Positions 14,090 to 21,659 of a stretch of DNA of 23,978 bases are shown here, one piece after another. How positions within the stretch are numbered: position 1 is the first letter of the stretch; every line of letters begins with the position of its first letter. Source of the DNA: Candidatus Atribacteria bacterium (GTDB lineage: Bacteria > Atribacterota > JS1 > SB-45 > 34-128); the NCBI GenBank assembly GCA_003451675.1, contig DMCY01000044.1:1-23978 (forward strand). The letters are read 5' to 3'. The notes below the pieces were generated by a model, which saw only the letters and a list, made by a program, of their open reading frames with translations, ran no database searches and was not told where the DNA came from. The translations under genes and the position numbers were made by a program.

Positions 14090-15157
14090 ATGTTTGCAAT
14101 TGATTTTGGTGCTCGCTCTATTAAAGTAGCAAAATTACATAAAATAAGTGATGGTTATGAACTCGATAATTATGGGGCAATGCTTAGCCCTGAAAACAGT
14201 ATAGCCAATGGAGAGATTCTTAATCCCATTGCTGTTACCGATGTTTTAATAGAATTATTGAAAGAAAGTGGAATAAGAGACAGAAAGGCAATTATTGCCA
14301 TAACCGGACAAAAAGTTATTATTAGAGAGATTGTTCTTCCCATAATGGAAGATAAGGAATTAATGGCAGGAGTAATATGGGAAGCTCCCAAATATGTTCC
14401 CTATGATTTAGACGAATCTATTATTGATGCTGAGAAGATAGAGGAATTTGTAGAAAAAGATGGGAATAAAATGATGAGAGTTCTTTTAGTAGCCACTCCT
14501 AAAAATATTGTTTATCCCTATATGGAAGTCTTTAAAAAAACTAAGATAGTACCAAAAATGGTAGATGTAATATCTTCTGCTAATATCAGAGCTTTTGAAA
14601 ATCATCTTTATGAAAAAAAAGAAGAAGAAAAGGAAGGTTCAATTATCGATATAATTATATCTATCGGAGCAAGTAGTACTATCCTTACTTTAGTTGAAAA
14701 AAGTAATTTAAAATTTACCAGAAATATTTTAATCGGAGGGAGTGATATTACTAAAGCAATTGCTAAATCTCTAAATATTTCTTTTAGAGAAGCAGAAAAG
14801 CTTAAAAGAGATACAGAGATTGTATTGGGCCCAAAGGCAAAGGAAGAAAAGATAAATGAAAGCGAGAAGATAATAATAAAAATATTAAATCAAATAACTA
14901 AAGAAGTACGAAAGTCGTTAAGCTATTATAAAACCCAGAGTCAAAAAGTTAAGTATAATAAAATTATATTATCTGGTGGTTGTGCTAATATAAAAAATAT
15001 TGATAAATTTTTAAGTGAACAGTTTGAAATGCCCATAATAATTGGAAATCCTTTGGAAAAGATAAAGATAGATGAAAGGGTATTTGATCTGGACAGAATA
15101 AAGAAATTAAAAAATTCATTAGCCACAGTAATCGGATTAGCTAAGAGAGAAAGGTAA
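14090..15157 (+). CDS. pilM: PilM, actin-like pilus assembly ATPase-fold protein
   Basis: A 355-residue protein. The phosphate-1 motif MFAIDFGARSIKVAKL at the N terminus, a second phosphate motif around IIISIGASSTILTLVE, and the adenosine motif LSGGCANIKNIDKFL near the C terminus give the FtsA/PilM actin-like fold. PilM is cytoplasmic, binds the N-terminal tail of PilN and links the motor to the PilN-O-P platform. I choose ATG 14090, with AAGGAG 6 bases before it; an in-frame upstream extension of 15 residues (MLRGFAPRND...) is translation of the hairpin repeat, not real protein. It starts the pilMNOPQ operon. Confidence 0.94.
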   Translation: MFAIDFGARSIKVAKLHKISDGYELDNYGAMLSPENSIANGEILNPIAVTDVLIELLKESGIRDRKAIIAITGQKVIIREIVLPIMEDKELMAGVIWEAPKYVPYDLDESIIDAEKIEEFVEKDGNKMMRVLLVATPKNIVYPYMEVFKKTKIVPKMVDVISSANIRAFENHLYEKKEEEKEGSIIDIIISIGASSTILTLVEKSNLKFTRNILIGGSDITKAIAKSLNISFREAEKLKRDTEIVLGPKAKEEKINESEKIIIKILNQITKEVRKSLSYYKTQSQKVKYNKIILSGGCANIKNIDKFLSEQFEMPIIIGNPLEKIKIDERVFDLDRIKKLKNSLATVIGLAKRER

Positions 15158-15164
15158 TTTTTGA

Positions 15165-15728
15165 ATGGCGAATATTAATCTTCTGCCAGTTGAATATCGA
15201 GAAAAAGAAAAATTTAGCATAAGAAGAATATTTATTATTCTATTTGTTGTTATTTTAATATTTGGTTCTGCTTATTTTTATTTTTCTTTAGAACTACAAA
15301 TAGATTATAAGGAACAAGAATTAAGGGTTATGAAGAGTGAATTAGCATCAATTGAGAAAGTTATTAAAGAAGTAAAAAATCTGGAAAAAGATAAGAAAAC
15401 AATAGAAGAGCGAATCAATATAATTCAGGGATTAATTGACAATCAATCTCATTTATCCAGAATTTTGGGTGAGTATAGTGCCTCACTTCTGGATGAAGTT
15501 TGGGTGGATAACCTTTCTTTAAGCGCTAATCAAACTTTTGATTTTACCGCCAATACTTTTAATAATTATTTGATTGCAAAATATATGGTAACCTTAAAGG
15601 ATGACCCTACATTTGATAATATTGAACTTGGTTATGTACGAAAGAGTAAAATCAAAGAAGAAGATGAAGATGTCGAGATTGTAAACTTTAAACTATCGGG
15701 AATATTTATACCGAAGAGGGTAGAGTAG
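15165..15728 (+). CDS. pilN: PilN, inner-membrane pilus alignment protein
   Basis: A 187-residue bitopic protein. The N terminus MANINLLPVEYREKEK is the INLLP motif that docks into PilM. A single membrane helix covers about residues 24-44, followed by a coiled coil (about 50-92) and a small periplasmic ferredoxin-like domain. It starts 7 bases after pilM. AAAGG near 15150 is the only RBS-like sequence. It forms heterodimers with PilO. The following gap of nearly 200 bases filled with hairpin repeats is unusual within a pilMNOPQ operon. Confidence 0.93.
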   Translation: MANINLLPVEYREKEKFSIRRIFIILFVVILIFGSAYFYFSLELQIDYKEQELRVMKSELASIEKVIKEVKNLEKDKKTIEERINIIQGLIDNQSHLSRILGEYSASLLDEVWVDNLSLSANQTFDFTANTFNNYLIAKYMVTLKDDPTFDNIELGYVRKSKIKEEDEDVEIVNFKLSGIFIPKRVE

Positions 15729-15732
15729 TAAC

Positions 15733-15876
15733 GAGATTGCCGCGCACCGCAAGCGGTGCTCGCAATGACGGAAAAGATGGATTCCCGCTTTCGCGGGAAT
15801 GACATAAGAAGAAACGGGAATGACAGAGGGGAAACACTCCACCCCCACCTTAGTCCTCCCCCCTCAAGGGGGAGGA
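15733..15876. repeat. Composite of three palindromic repeat families between pilN and pilO
   Basis: 15733-15770 is a GAGATTGC...CGCAATGAC hairpin with inner GCACCGCAAGCGGTGC. 15779-15803 is the ATTCCCGC/GCGGGAAT element, with a half copy after it. 15838-15876 is CCACCTTAGTCCTCCCCCCT-type, inverted relative to 1740-1780. Nearly the entire pilN-pilO spacer is repeat. Confidence 0.82.
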
Positions 15877-15924
15877 AGTATAAGGATTGAGATCGCAATG
15901 ACAATAAGAAAGAGGTATTTTTAG

Positions 15925-16479
15925 ATGAAAATATCTAAAGGTATGATGGCATTCATAATATTTGTAATTTTGGTTGTTTTTGTTTACGTTAATTATACTT
16001 ATGTTTATCAGCCAAGAATGCAAAAAATTGAACAATTAGATAGAGATATTGAGATTACTGCTAAAAAGATTGCTGAAGGAAAAAAAATTGCAGCAAAACT
16101 CGGTGCTTTAAAAGTAGAATATAAGGCTTTATTGGAAAAATTAGAAATTTTAGAAGTAATGTTACCCAAAGAAAAGGAAATACCTGACTTATTGGTAATG
16201 ATTCAGGATACTCTAACTGAATTTAATGTCGATTTTTCGACCTTTACCCCACAGAATATTTCCTGGGAGAAAGATAGGATTTATGGGAAACTACCGATAA
16301 ATATGAGTTTAACAGCTGACTATTTTGATTTAATAGCATATTTGGACCGGATAGAGAATCTACCTCGAATAATTGATGTTAAAGAATTGAGATTAAGTAA
16401 AACAGGGAAAGAAGCTGAAAAACTAAATATTTCTATAAATATGTTTGCTTATGTTTTAGGAAAAGAGGGTTCTAAATAG
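15925..16479 (+). CDS. pilO: PilO, inner-membrane pilus alignment protein
   Basis: A 184-residue bitopic protein. One membrane helix (about residues 8-28, MAFIIFVILVVFVYVNYTYV) is followed by a coiled coil (30-80) and a periplasmic domain with LPKEKEIPDLLVMIQDTL, the typical PilO LP-x-E-PxLL segment, and LTADYFDLIAYLDRIENLPR. RBS AAAGAGG is before the ATG. It forms heterodimers with PilN and binds PilP. It stops one base before the pilP-like GTG, so the two are translationally linked. Confidence 0.93.
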   Translation: MKISKGMMAFIIFVILVVFVYVNYTYVYQPRMQKIEQLDRDIEITAKKIAEGKKIAAKLGALKVEYKALLEKLEILEVMLPKEKEIPDLLVMIQDTLTEFNVDFSTFTPQNISWEKDRIYGKLPINMSLTADYFDLIAYLDRIENLPRIIDVKELRLSKTGKEAEKLNISINMFAYVLGKEGSK

Positions 16480-16480
16480 A

Positions 16481-17125
16481 GTGAGAAAAATATCTATTAA
16501 AAATTTATTTAAAAAATCAGAATCAGATACAGGGAAAAGTAAAAGCAAAATATTAATTCCTCTATTGATTATATTGCTGATAGTCGGGATAGTTTATTTG
16601 GGATATCCACTTGTATTTCCCGATAGTTCAGTAAAATTACCGGCTACACCTGCAAAAAAAGTGATAACACCGAGTTCAACTGTAGTAGCTACAAAAATAG
16701 AAACCAAACCCGAAGTTAAAGAGAAGACTGAATTTGAAATTGAAATGGAAAAGAGGAAGCAGAGTTATGAAGATAAAATATTTGTTTATAAACCATATGA
16801 GCCGCCAAGTAATCGAAATCCTTTCCAAAAGGTAAGGGCTTCTTATTATTTAGGGGAAACAGCGAAGGAGGAAGAAGAGAGTGTTTTAAGATTCCCCAAA
16901 CCAGAATTACCTCCGGGAACAAAATTATCAGGGATAATTAATTCAGCAAATAAGAAAGTAGCTATTATTAAAATGGATGAAGAAACTTATATTGCTAATT
17001 TATATGATATTATATCAGAAAGATATATTGTTAAAGAAATTAAGAAGGATGAAGTAATTATTGATTTTAACGGATACTTTTTTTCATTAAAAATAGGAGG
17101 TGAGGAGGCTTCAGATGAATTATAA
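16481..17125 (+). CDS. PilP-like (GspC-type) membrane-anchored protein
   Basis: A 214-residue protein. A cytoplasmic basic N terminus, one membrane helix (24-46), a Lys/Pro/Glu-rich linker (50-105), the RNPF motif (within PPSNRNPFQKV) seen in PilP proteins, and a small C-terminal beta domain (about 145-207: LSGIINSANKKVAIIKM...). Canonical PilP is a lipoprotein. This one has no lipobox cysteine and is anchored by a helix like GspC, an architecture known from other phyla. It would bridge PilN-PilO to the secretin. It starts at GTG 16481 with AGAGGG upstream and overlaps pilQ by 11 bases. Confidence 0.85.
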   Translation: MRKISIKNLFKKSESDTGKSKSKILIPLLIILLIVGIVYLGYPLVFPDSSVKLPATPAKKVITPSSTVVATKIETKPEVKEKTEFEIEMEKRKQSYEDKIFVYKPYEPPSNRNPFQKVRASYYLGETAKEEEESVLRFPKPELPPGTKLSGIINSANKKVAIIKMDEETYIANLYDIISERYIVKEIKKDEVIIDFNGYFFSLKIGGEEASDEL

Positions 17126-19109
17126 AGAAGAAAAATTAAGTTTTAAAAATACCCCTGTTATTGCGAGGAGTAAAACAATAAATCAATCTCTCTCGTCTGT
17201 CATTACAGGGAGCAGTTCCTCCTCTGTCATTGCGAGGAGCGAAGCGACGAAGCAATCTCAAGAGGTGAGATTGTTCTCTATACCGAGGAGAAAGGCAAAT
17301 TTATTATTTTTTATTTTAATTTTATTTTTGATAACCTCGTTTTTAGCAAGTGCCAGCTCTCAAAATCTATATATGACTAATATTTGGTATAAGAAATTGC
17401 CTAACTATACTCATCTTACCATTAAAGCAAGTGGATCTATTTCAGAATATGAGGTTTCTTATTTAGAGTCACCAGAAAGAATAGTAATTGATGTTAAGAA
17501 TGCCTACTACAGTATTGATGAATTAAGTAAAAATATCTTATTTCTAAATATGGGGTCAGTAAAACAGGTCAGATGCGGGCAATTTGAAAGCGAACCCATT
17601 CCCATTACCAGATTTGTAGTTGATTTATTCCAGAAATCCGATTATGAAGTAAAATTATCATCTGATAGTAGGTTGCTTTATATCGATGTCTATGATTATA
17701 CTGAATTTAAGGCTCCGGAGGAACAGGTCTTTACGGTTACTCCGGTGAAGAGTGAAGCAGTGAAAATAGAAAAAGAAGAGGAGCCAAAGATTTCTATTTT
17801 AGATGTTTATACAGAGCCCATTAATCTAAATATCTTTGAAGAGGATGTAGTCAATGTACTTAGAGGATTGTCTGAACTTACGGGAATAGATATAATGATT
17901 GATGATTCAGTAAGCGGGCAATTAACACTAAACCTTAAGGATAAGACTTTTAGGGAAGCAATCGAATTAATTTTAATGAATAAAGGATTGGATTATACTG
18001 AAGTAAGCGATACTCTGATTATTGCCGCCAAAGATGTAATAGAAGGATATAAGAAACCTATTACCAGAGTATTTGAGTTGAAAAATGCGAGTGCAGAAGA
18101 GGCAAAGAGTATACTAGATAGTTATAAGACTGAGGGGTCAAAAGTTAACATTGTTGCCGATACAAGAATGAATGCTATTATTGTTACCGGGACAAATGAG
18201 GAGATTGAAAAGATAGAAGGAATTATAAGCACGATAGATGAGGAGTTGTTGACCAGAACTTTTAAGATAGATAATGCTATTTTTGAAGATGAGATTGAAG
18301 CAATAAAAAATATGTTAAGTATTATTATTCCTAATGAAGATAGAATAAATATAGATACCAGACAGAGTGAAATTATGGTAAAGGGAACAAAAGAAGAATT
18401 AGATAATGTAGAAACAATGATCATAGGATTGGATAAACGTGCACCTCAGATAATGGTACAAGCAAAAGTGATTGAAATTACCTTAGATGGTGAAAAAGAA
18501 TTGGGAATTAAATGGACAAGTGGAGGGGCAACCGATGAAGAAGGTAATAAAATAGAAGGTCAAATCACAATAGGAGAATTAACCTTAGGGGGATCCTTTG
18601 AGAGAAGTGGCTTAATTGAAGCTACTTTAAAAGCTTTGCAAACCGAAGGCAAAACTAATATCTTATCTAATCCTAAGGTGCTTACCTTGGATGGAAAAGA
18701 AGCTATGATATTATCTGGCTCAAAGATTCCTATTAAAGAAGTTACTGCTGATGGGGTAGAAACCATAAAATATATGGATGTAGGATTAAGTATGACCATT
18801 ACTCCTCGATTAAGTAGTGATGGACTTGTTACTATGGATGTAAATCCCAAAATAGAATCTCTGGGGGCAGAACTTATTCAGGGTTATCCTATAATTAATT
18901 CTCGAGAGGAGCAGGTAATAATTCGGGCTAATTTAGGCGAAACAGTAGTAATAGGAGGTTTGATTAGTTCAGAAGACATAGAGAATATTAGAAAAATACC
19001 ATTTTTAGGAGATATTCCTATATTTGGAGAATTATTTAAATTTACTCATACCAAAAGCAAGAAAACAGAAATAGTTATCCTGATTACTGCTCACTTATTA
19101 GATTATTAA
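17115..19109 (+). CDS. pilQ: PilQ outer-membrane secretin with repeat-derived N-terminal extension
   Basis: A 664-residue protein when read from ATG 17115 (GAGGAGG 6 bases upstream). Residues 14-49 are translations of palindromic repeats (VIARSKTINQS, VIARSEATKQS). The real signal sequence is residues 57-80 (IPRRKANLLFF...SFLASA). Then come an AMIN domain (about 85-195), an STN/N0 domain (225-305), two secretin N domains (315-375, 380-440) and the secretin core (445-664). The core includes TEGKTNILSNPKVLTLDGKEA, GETVVIGGLI and a VPFLG-like KIPFLGDIPIFGELF. It forms the gated outer-membrane ring for the pilus. The signal is abnormally far from the start, so internal starts GTG 17265 or TTG 17271 are alternatives. 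Confidence 0.94.
   Translation: MNYKEEKLSFKNTPVIARSKTINQSLSSVITGSSSSSVIARSEATKQSQEVRLFSIPRRKANLLFFILILFLITSFLASASSQNLYMTNIWYKKLPNYTHLTIKASGSISEYEVSYLESPERIVIDVKNAYYSIDELSKNILFLNMGSVKQVRCGQFESEPIPITRFVVDLFQKSDYEVKLSSDSRLLYIDVYDYTEFKAPEEQVFTVTPVKSEAVKIEKEEEPKISILDVYTEPINLNIFEEDVVNVLRGLSELTGIDIMIDDSVSGQLTLNLKDKTFREAIELILMNKGLDYTEVSDTLIIAAKDVIEGYKKPITRVFELKNASAEEAKSILDSYKTEGSKVNIVADTRMNAIIVTGTNEEIEKIEGIISTIDEELLTRTFKIDNAIFEDEIEAIKNMLSIIIPNEDRINIDTRQSEIMVKGTKEELDNVETMIIGLDKRAPQIMVQAKVIEITLDGEKELGIKWTSGGATDEEGNKIEGQITIGELTLGGSFERSGLIEATLKALQTEGKTNILSNPKVLTLDGKEAMILSGSKIPIKEVTADGVETIKYMDVGLSMTITPRLSSDGLVTMDVNPKIESLGAELIQGYPIINSREEQVIIRANLGETVVIGGLISSEDIENIRKIPFLGDIPIFGELFKFTHTKSKKTEIVILITAHLLDY
17158..17259. 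repeat. Palindromic repeats inserted in the 5' end of pilQ
   Basis: A diverged copy (TTATTGCGAGGAGTAAAACA...CAATCTC, about 17158-17190), a fragment (GTCTGTCATTACAGGGAGC) and a full copy of the GTCATTGCGAGG element (17226-17259) follow one another in frame with pilQ. Confidence 0.88.
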
Positions 19110-19118
19110 TTAATATGT

Positions 19119-19247
19119 AATTCCCGCGAAACCTGTCCTCGACCTGATCGGGGAGCGGGAATCCAGTTATTCTGTCATTGCGAGGAGTGAAACAACGAAG
19201 CAATCTCGAATATCGTTATTCTGTCATTCCCGCGAAAGCGGGAAACT
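19119..19247. repeat. Cluster of three palindromic repeats between pilQ and the lipoprotein gene
   Basis: 19119-19165 has outer arms ATTCCCGC and GCGGGAAT with an unusual centre (CCTGTCCTCGACCTGATCGG). 19174-19207 is a GTCATTGCGAGG copy. 19223-19247 is a GTCATTCCCGCG copy. The open frame running through them is not a real N terminus. Confidence 0.82.
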
Positions 19248-19300
19248 ATACGAAGCTTTTAGAACAAAATAATTATAGAATTCGAAAGGAGGACAAGACT

Positions 19301-20374
19301 TTGCAATATAAAAATAGAAAGAATCTGTACAAAATAGTATTTATAACAATATTATTAGGTTTTATAATATCCTTAGCCGGTTGTAACTGGCTGTCTTTAG
19401 GACTTCTTAATATCTTTGACCCCCAGGCACAGATAAGAGTAGATTTTAATCCTGAAGGCGCGGGGGACCCAATTGAAGGTTGTTTTAATCTCAGTGCATA
19501 TTCTATAAATGAAGTTGAATTTTTTATTACCGGGTTTAGTTATGATTATCATGGAGATGACTATAATAGTGGAGAAATTGACATTCCGGAATTATCAAGA
19601 GATATTAATGTTAGTTTTTATGTAAAACCATCTTCTACTCCCGGAACCCCCGGTGATGAAACCATAATTAAAAATATACCGCTTTATGTTCAAGAAGCTG
19701 CAGATTATGTAACTTTAAATCCTTTTATTGTTGAAGTTAATTGCGATATTGATTTAATCGGAGTGGATGGTTCAGGGCATAATCAAACTATTCCCATAAT
19801 CTCTTCACTTCCGATACTTGAACCTGGCGTAGATGTTACACCACCGGTAGCAGTTATAAAGACTTCACCAGATCCCCCTTCCGGTAATCCTCCGCTAACT
19901 GTAGCTTTTGATGCATCAGGGTCTACAGATGACAGGGGAATTGCCAGTTATAGCTGGGACTTTGGAGATGCTTCTACCGGAACAGGAGTTGCGATTACAC
20001 ATACTTATGAGAACGCCGGTATATTTATTGTTACCCTAACCGTAACTGACTTATTTGGAAATGAGGGGATAGCCATAAAGATTATTACTGTAGGTGAGGG
20101 TGAAGTTGGTGCAGTTATTGTTACCACTCCTTCCCCAGCAGAAGGATTTACCCCGTTTACAGTTGGATTTGATGCCTCTGGTTCTACCGTTGCAGTTCCT
20201 CCAATTACCAGTTATGAGTGGGACTTTAACGCAGATGGTGTTACTGACGCAACGGGAGTTACAGCTGTTCATGAATTTACTACTGCTGGAACATATCTGG
20301 TACAACTAACAGTAACTGATTCTGCTGCAAATGAATATGTTGCATTTGTGACCGTTATAGCCAATACACCATAA
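19301..20374 (+). CDS. Lipoprotein with two PKD domains
   Basis: A 357-residue protein starting at TTG 19301, which has an excellent RBS (AAAGGAGG, 19285-19292, 8 bases away). The in-frame codons upstream are repeat sequence (SVIPAKAG). The signal peptide has a lipobox, SLAGC, with Cys28. A beta-rich N-terminal region (about 29-185) follows, then two PKD domains at about 185-271 and 273-357 (PPLTVAFDASGSTDD... YSWDFGDAST...; second with YEWDFNADG). PKD domains are surface Ig-like modules for adhesion or glycan binding. As the last gene of the pilMNOPQ series it may be an outer-membrane pilus accessory or adhesin. A strong terminator follows. Confidence 0.86.
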   Translation: MQYKNRKNLYKIVFITILLGFIISLAGCNWLSLGLLNIFDPQAQIRVDFNPEGAGDPIEGCFNLSAYSINEVEFFITGFSYDYHGDDYNSGEIDIPELSRDINVSFYVKPSSTPGTPGDETIIKNIPLYVQEAADYVTLNPFIVEVNCDIDLIGVDGSGHNQTIPIISSLPILEPGVDVTPPVAVIKTSPDPPSGNPPLTVAFDASGSTDDRGIASYSWDFGDASTGTGVAITHTYENAGIFIVTLTVTDLFGNEGIAIKIITVGEGEVGAVIVTTPSPAEGFTPFTVGFDASGSTVAVPPITSYEWDFNADGVTDATGVTAVHEFTTAGTYLVQLTVTDSAANEYVAFVTVIANTP

Positions 20375-20397
20375 TTAGTTTTGGTAGATAAGATAAT

Positions 20398-20441
20398 AAA
20401 AATAGGCGGGCTATTCTAAAATATTAGCTCGCCTATTTTTT
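20398..20441 (+). terminator. Rho-independent terminator of the pilM-Q/lipoprotein operon
   Basis: AATAGGCGGGCTA (20401-20413) pairs with TAGCTCGCCTATT (20425-20437), 13 bp with one G-U, followed by six T. This is a clear intrinsic terminator right after the PKD lipoprotein gene. Confidence 0.92.
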
Positions 20442-20453
20442 ATGTATGCAATT

Positions 20454-20477
20454 TGACAGGCGAGACGCCTGTCCTAC
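20454..20477. repeat. ACAGGCG-AGA-CGCCTGT palindrome
   Basis: A perfect 7-3-7 palindrome (20456-20472) with GTCCTAC on the right. Related copies are at 1841-1864 and at the right end of the window. The next 110 bases (20478-20588) are AT-rich with words such as CTACGCTCCACGCTAA and no gene. Confidence 0.75.
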
Positions 20478-20588
20478 GCTAAACACTGAATTCTAACTCT
20501 ATTTCACACTCCCTTCATAGTATTTTCTTTTTTTCTTTACTATATACTTGTTTCTAAACACTCTACGCTCCACGCTAATTTTTTTTTA

Positions 20589-20723
20589 AGAGAAGGCAGG
20601 AGTCATTCTTGGTGGTATAATATTATATTAAATAAGAGATCAGCAATTCCAAGACATAATGAGATTAGAGATATTTTAGTAATAAAGATTTGCAAAGACC
20701 TCGGAATTCCCAGGATAAAATAA
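20589..20723 (+). pseudogene. HicA-like toxin remnant, N terminus missing
   Basis: The open frame has no start codon. It reads REGRSHSWWYNIILNKRSAI then PRHNEIRDILVIKICKDLGI and ends PRIK-stop. This is the C-terminal two thirds of the short HicA/YcfA subtype, with the catalytic-position His in the REGxSHS motif and the signature AIPRHNEI and KICKDLGI. About the first 18 residues, the start and any RBS are absent; a T-rich run (20579-20587) lies at the break. No HicB partner is adjacent. It is a different subtype from the intact HicA at 8225. A strong terminator directly after it (20736-20794) supports a former gene end. Confidence 0.85.
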
Positions 20724-20735
20724 TAAATGGTAGAT

Positions 20736-20794
20736 AAAAAGGGGCAGGCTACTTTTTACATGAAACAAATGTGAAAGAAGCCTGCCCCTTTTTT
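20736..20794 (+). terminator. Strong bidirectional-looking terminator after the hicA remnant
   Basis: AAAAAGGGGCAGGCT (20736-20750) pairs perfectly with AGCCTGCCCCTTTTT (20779-20793), 15 bp with a 28-base loop. A T-run on the right and an A-run on the left allow it to work on both strands. Confidence 0.88.
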
Positions 20795-20799
20795 ATTTT

Positions 20800-20855
20800 A
20801 AATCTTAATTTATTCCCCCTCACCCCAACCCTCTCCCTCCGAGGGGAGAGGGAAG
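20800..20855. repeat. CCCTCACCCCAACCCTCTCC repeat, first copy
   Basis: AAATCTTAATTTATT is followed by CCCCCTCACCCCAACCCTCT and a CCCTCC/GGGGAGAGGG hairpin. It matches 22411-22468 across its full length, including the AT-rich left part. Confidence 0.82.
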
Positions 20856-20916
20856 TATAAAGAATTTGAAAATATTATTTCGCTGATTCGATAGAACAGA
20901 ACCGTACAGCAAATAG

Positions 20917-20946
20917 TTGACAATTACAATTTATGTAAATTACATA
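20917..20946 (+). promoter_or_regulatory. Promoter with dyad operator for the first AbrB-type pair
   Basis: TTGACA (20917-20922), 17 bases, TTACAT (20940-20945). The dyad TATGTAA-A-TTACATA (20932-20946) covers the spacer end and the -10. This suits autorepression by the AbrB-fold antitoxin. Confidence 0.6.
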
Positions 20947-21023
20947 TTGATATATTATGAAATATATGTTATATTTTAAATAGAATAATAAGAATAAAAT
21001 TAGAAAGAAGAGGTGGACGGAAG

Positions 21024-21305
21024 ATGTTAGAAGTAATTGGGAGAATAGCAAGAAATGGCCATCTTACTATCCCCAGAAAAATTAGAAAAATATTAAATAT
21101 TGAAGATGGTGATATTGTAAGATTTACTGTAGAAGACAATAAGATAATTATTTCCCCAGGGGTTATTGTAGATAAAGACCAGGCATATTTCTTTAGTGAG
21201 AGATGCCAGAGGGAGATCAGAGAATCAGAGAAAGAATTTAAAGAGGGAAAGTATTCTTCTTATACATCGGTTAAAGATTTAAAGAAAGCAGTAAATAGTG
21301 ATTAA
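21024..21305 (+). CDS. AbrB/SpoVT-type antitoxin
   Basis: A 93-residue protein. The N-terminal swapped-hairpin DNA-binding domain is evident: VIGRIARNGHLTIPRKIRKI followed by LNIEDGDIVRFTVEDNKIII. A C-terminal helix (about 56-90, AYFFSERCQREIRESEKEFKEG) is the likely toxin-binding part. Its stop overlaps the following GTG start of a RelE-like toxin by 8 bases. RBS AGAGGTGG is before the ATG. It probably represses at the dyad 20932-20946. Confidence 0.87.
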   Translation: MLEVIGRIARNGHLTIPRKIRKILNIEDGDIVRFTVEDNKIIISPGVIVDKDQAYFFSERCQREIRESEKEFKEGKYSSYTSVKDLKKAVNSD

Positions 21306-21564
21306 GATAATACATATTCCTGATAATTTAACAAAGAAACTTAAAAACAAGAAAAAGTTATCAGCACCTATAAAAGAAAAATTCTATTGGTGTTTGGGTA
21401 TTCTTATAAAAAATCCGCAGTATCCTTCCTTGCGAAATAAAACAATAAAAGGCGTTATTAATATATGGGAATTTAGTATAAATAAAAATTATAGATGCAT
21501 ATATAGAAAAGAAAAAGAGGAAGCATATATTCTGGCTATAGTAAAACATGAAGATGCCTTTTAA
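21298..21564 (+). CDS. RelE/YafQ-like toxin partner
   Basis: An 88-residue basic protein starting at GTG inside the antitoxin's last codons. The fold-typical pieces are LGILIKNPQYPSLRNKTIKG, then IWEFSINKNYRCIYRKEKEE and a final strand AYILAIVKHEDAF. NPxxPSL and W-F-I..YR are seen in RelE-like toxins paired with AbrB-fold antitoxins. A terminal His (KHED) resembles the catalytic or structural His of YafQ-type proteins. It looks complete. Confidence 0.82.
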   Translation: MIKIIHIPDNLTKKLKNKKKLSAPIKEKFYWCLGILIKNPQYPSLRNKTIKGVINIWEFSINKNYRCIYRKEKEEAYILAIVKHEDAF

Positions 21565-21611
21565 GAAAAAAGTTGTGAAAGTAGCCTGTCCGTCTTTATC
21601 CACAATCCCAC

Positions 21612-21640
21612 TTGACACATTTCCCACCATAGATTATATT
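21612..21640 (+). promoter_or_regulatory. Sigma-70 promoter of the second AbrB-type pair
   Basis: TTGACA (21612-21617), exactly 17 bases, TATATT (21635-21640). This is the best-matching promoter in the window, leading to AAGGAGG (21645-21651) and ATG 21660. The transcript leader would be very short. Confidence 0.75.
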
Positions 21641-21659
21641 AGATAAGGAGGCGGATGAA

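Noticed and set aside
15632..15904. 90-residue minus-strand frame containing MSFPRKRESIF
   Set aside because: It is a translation of palindromic repeats in the pilN-pilO spacer; no RBS and no family.
17100..17114. GTG 17100 as the pilQ start
   Set aside because: The Shine-Dalgarno GAGGAGG at 17102-17108 lies after this GTG and is correctly spaced for ATG 17115.
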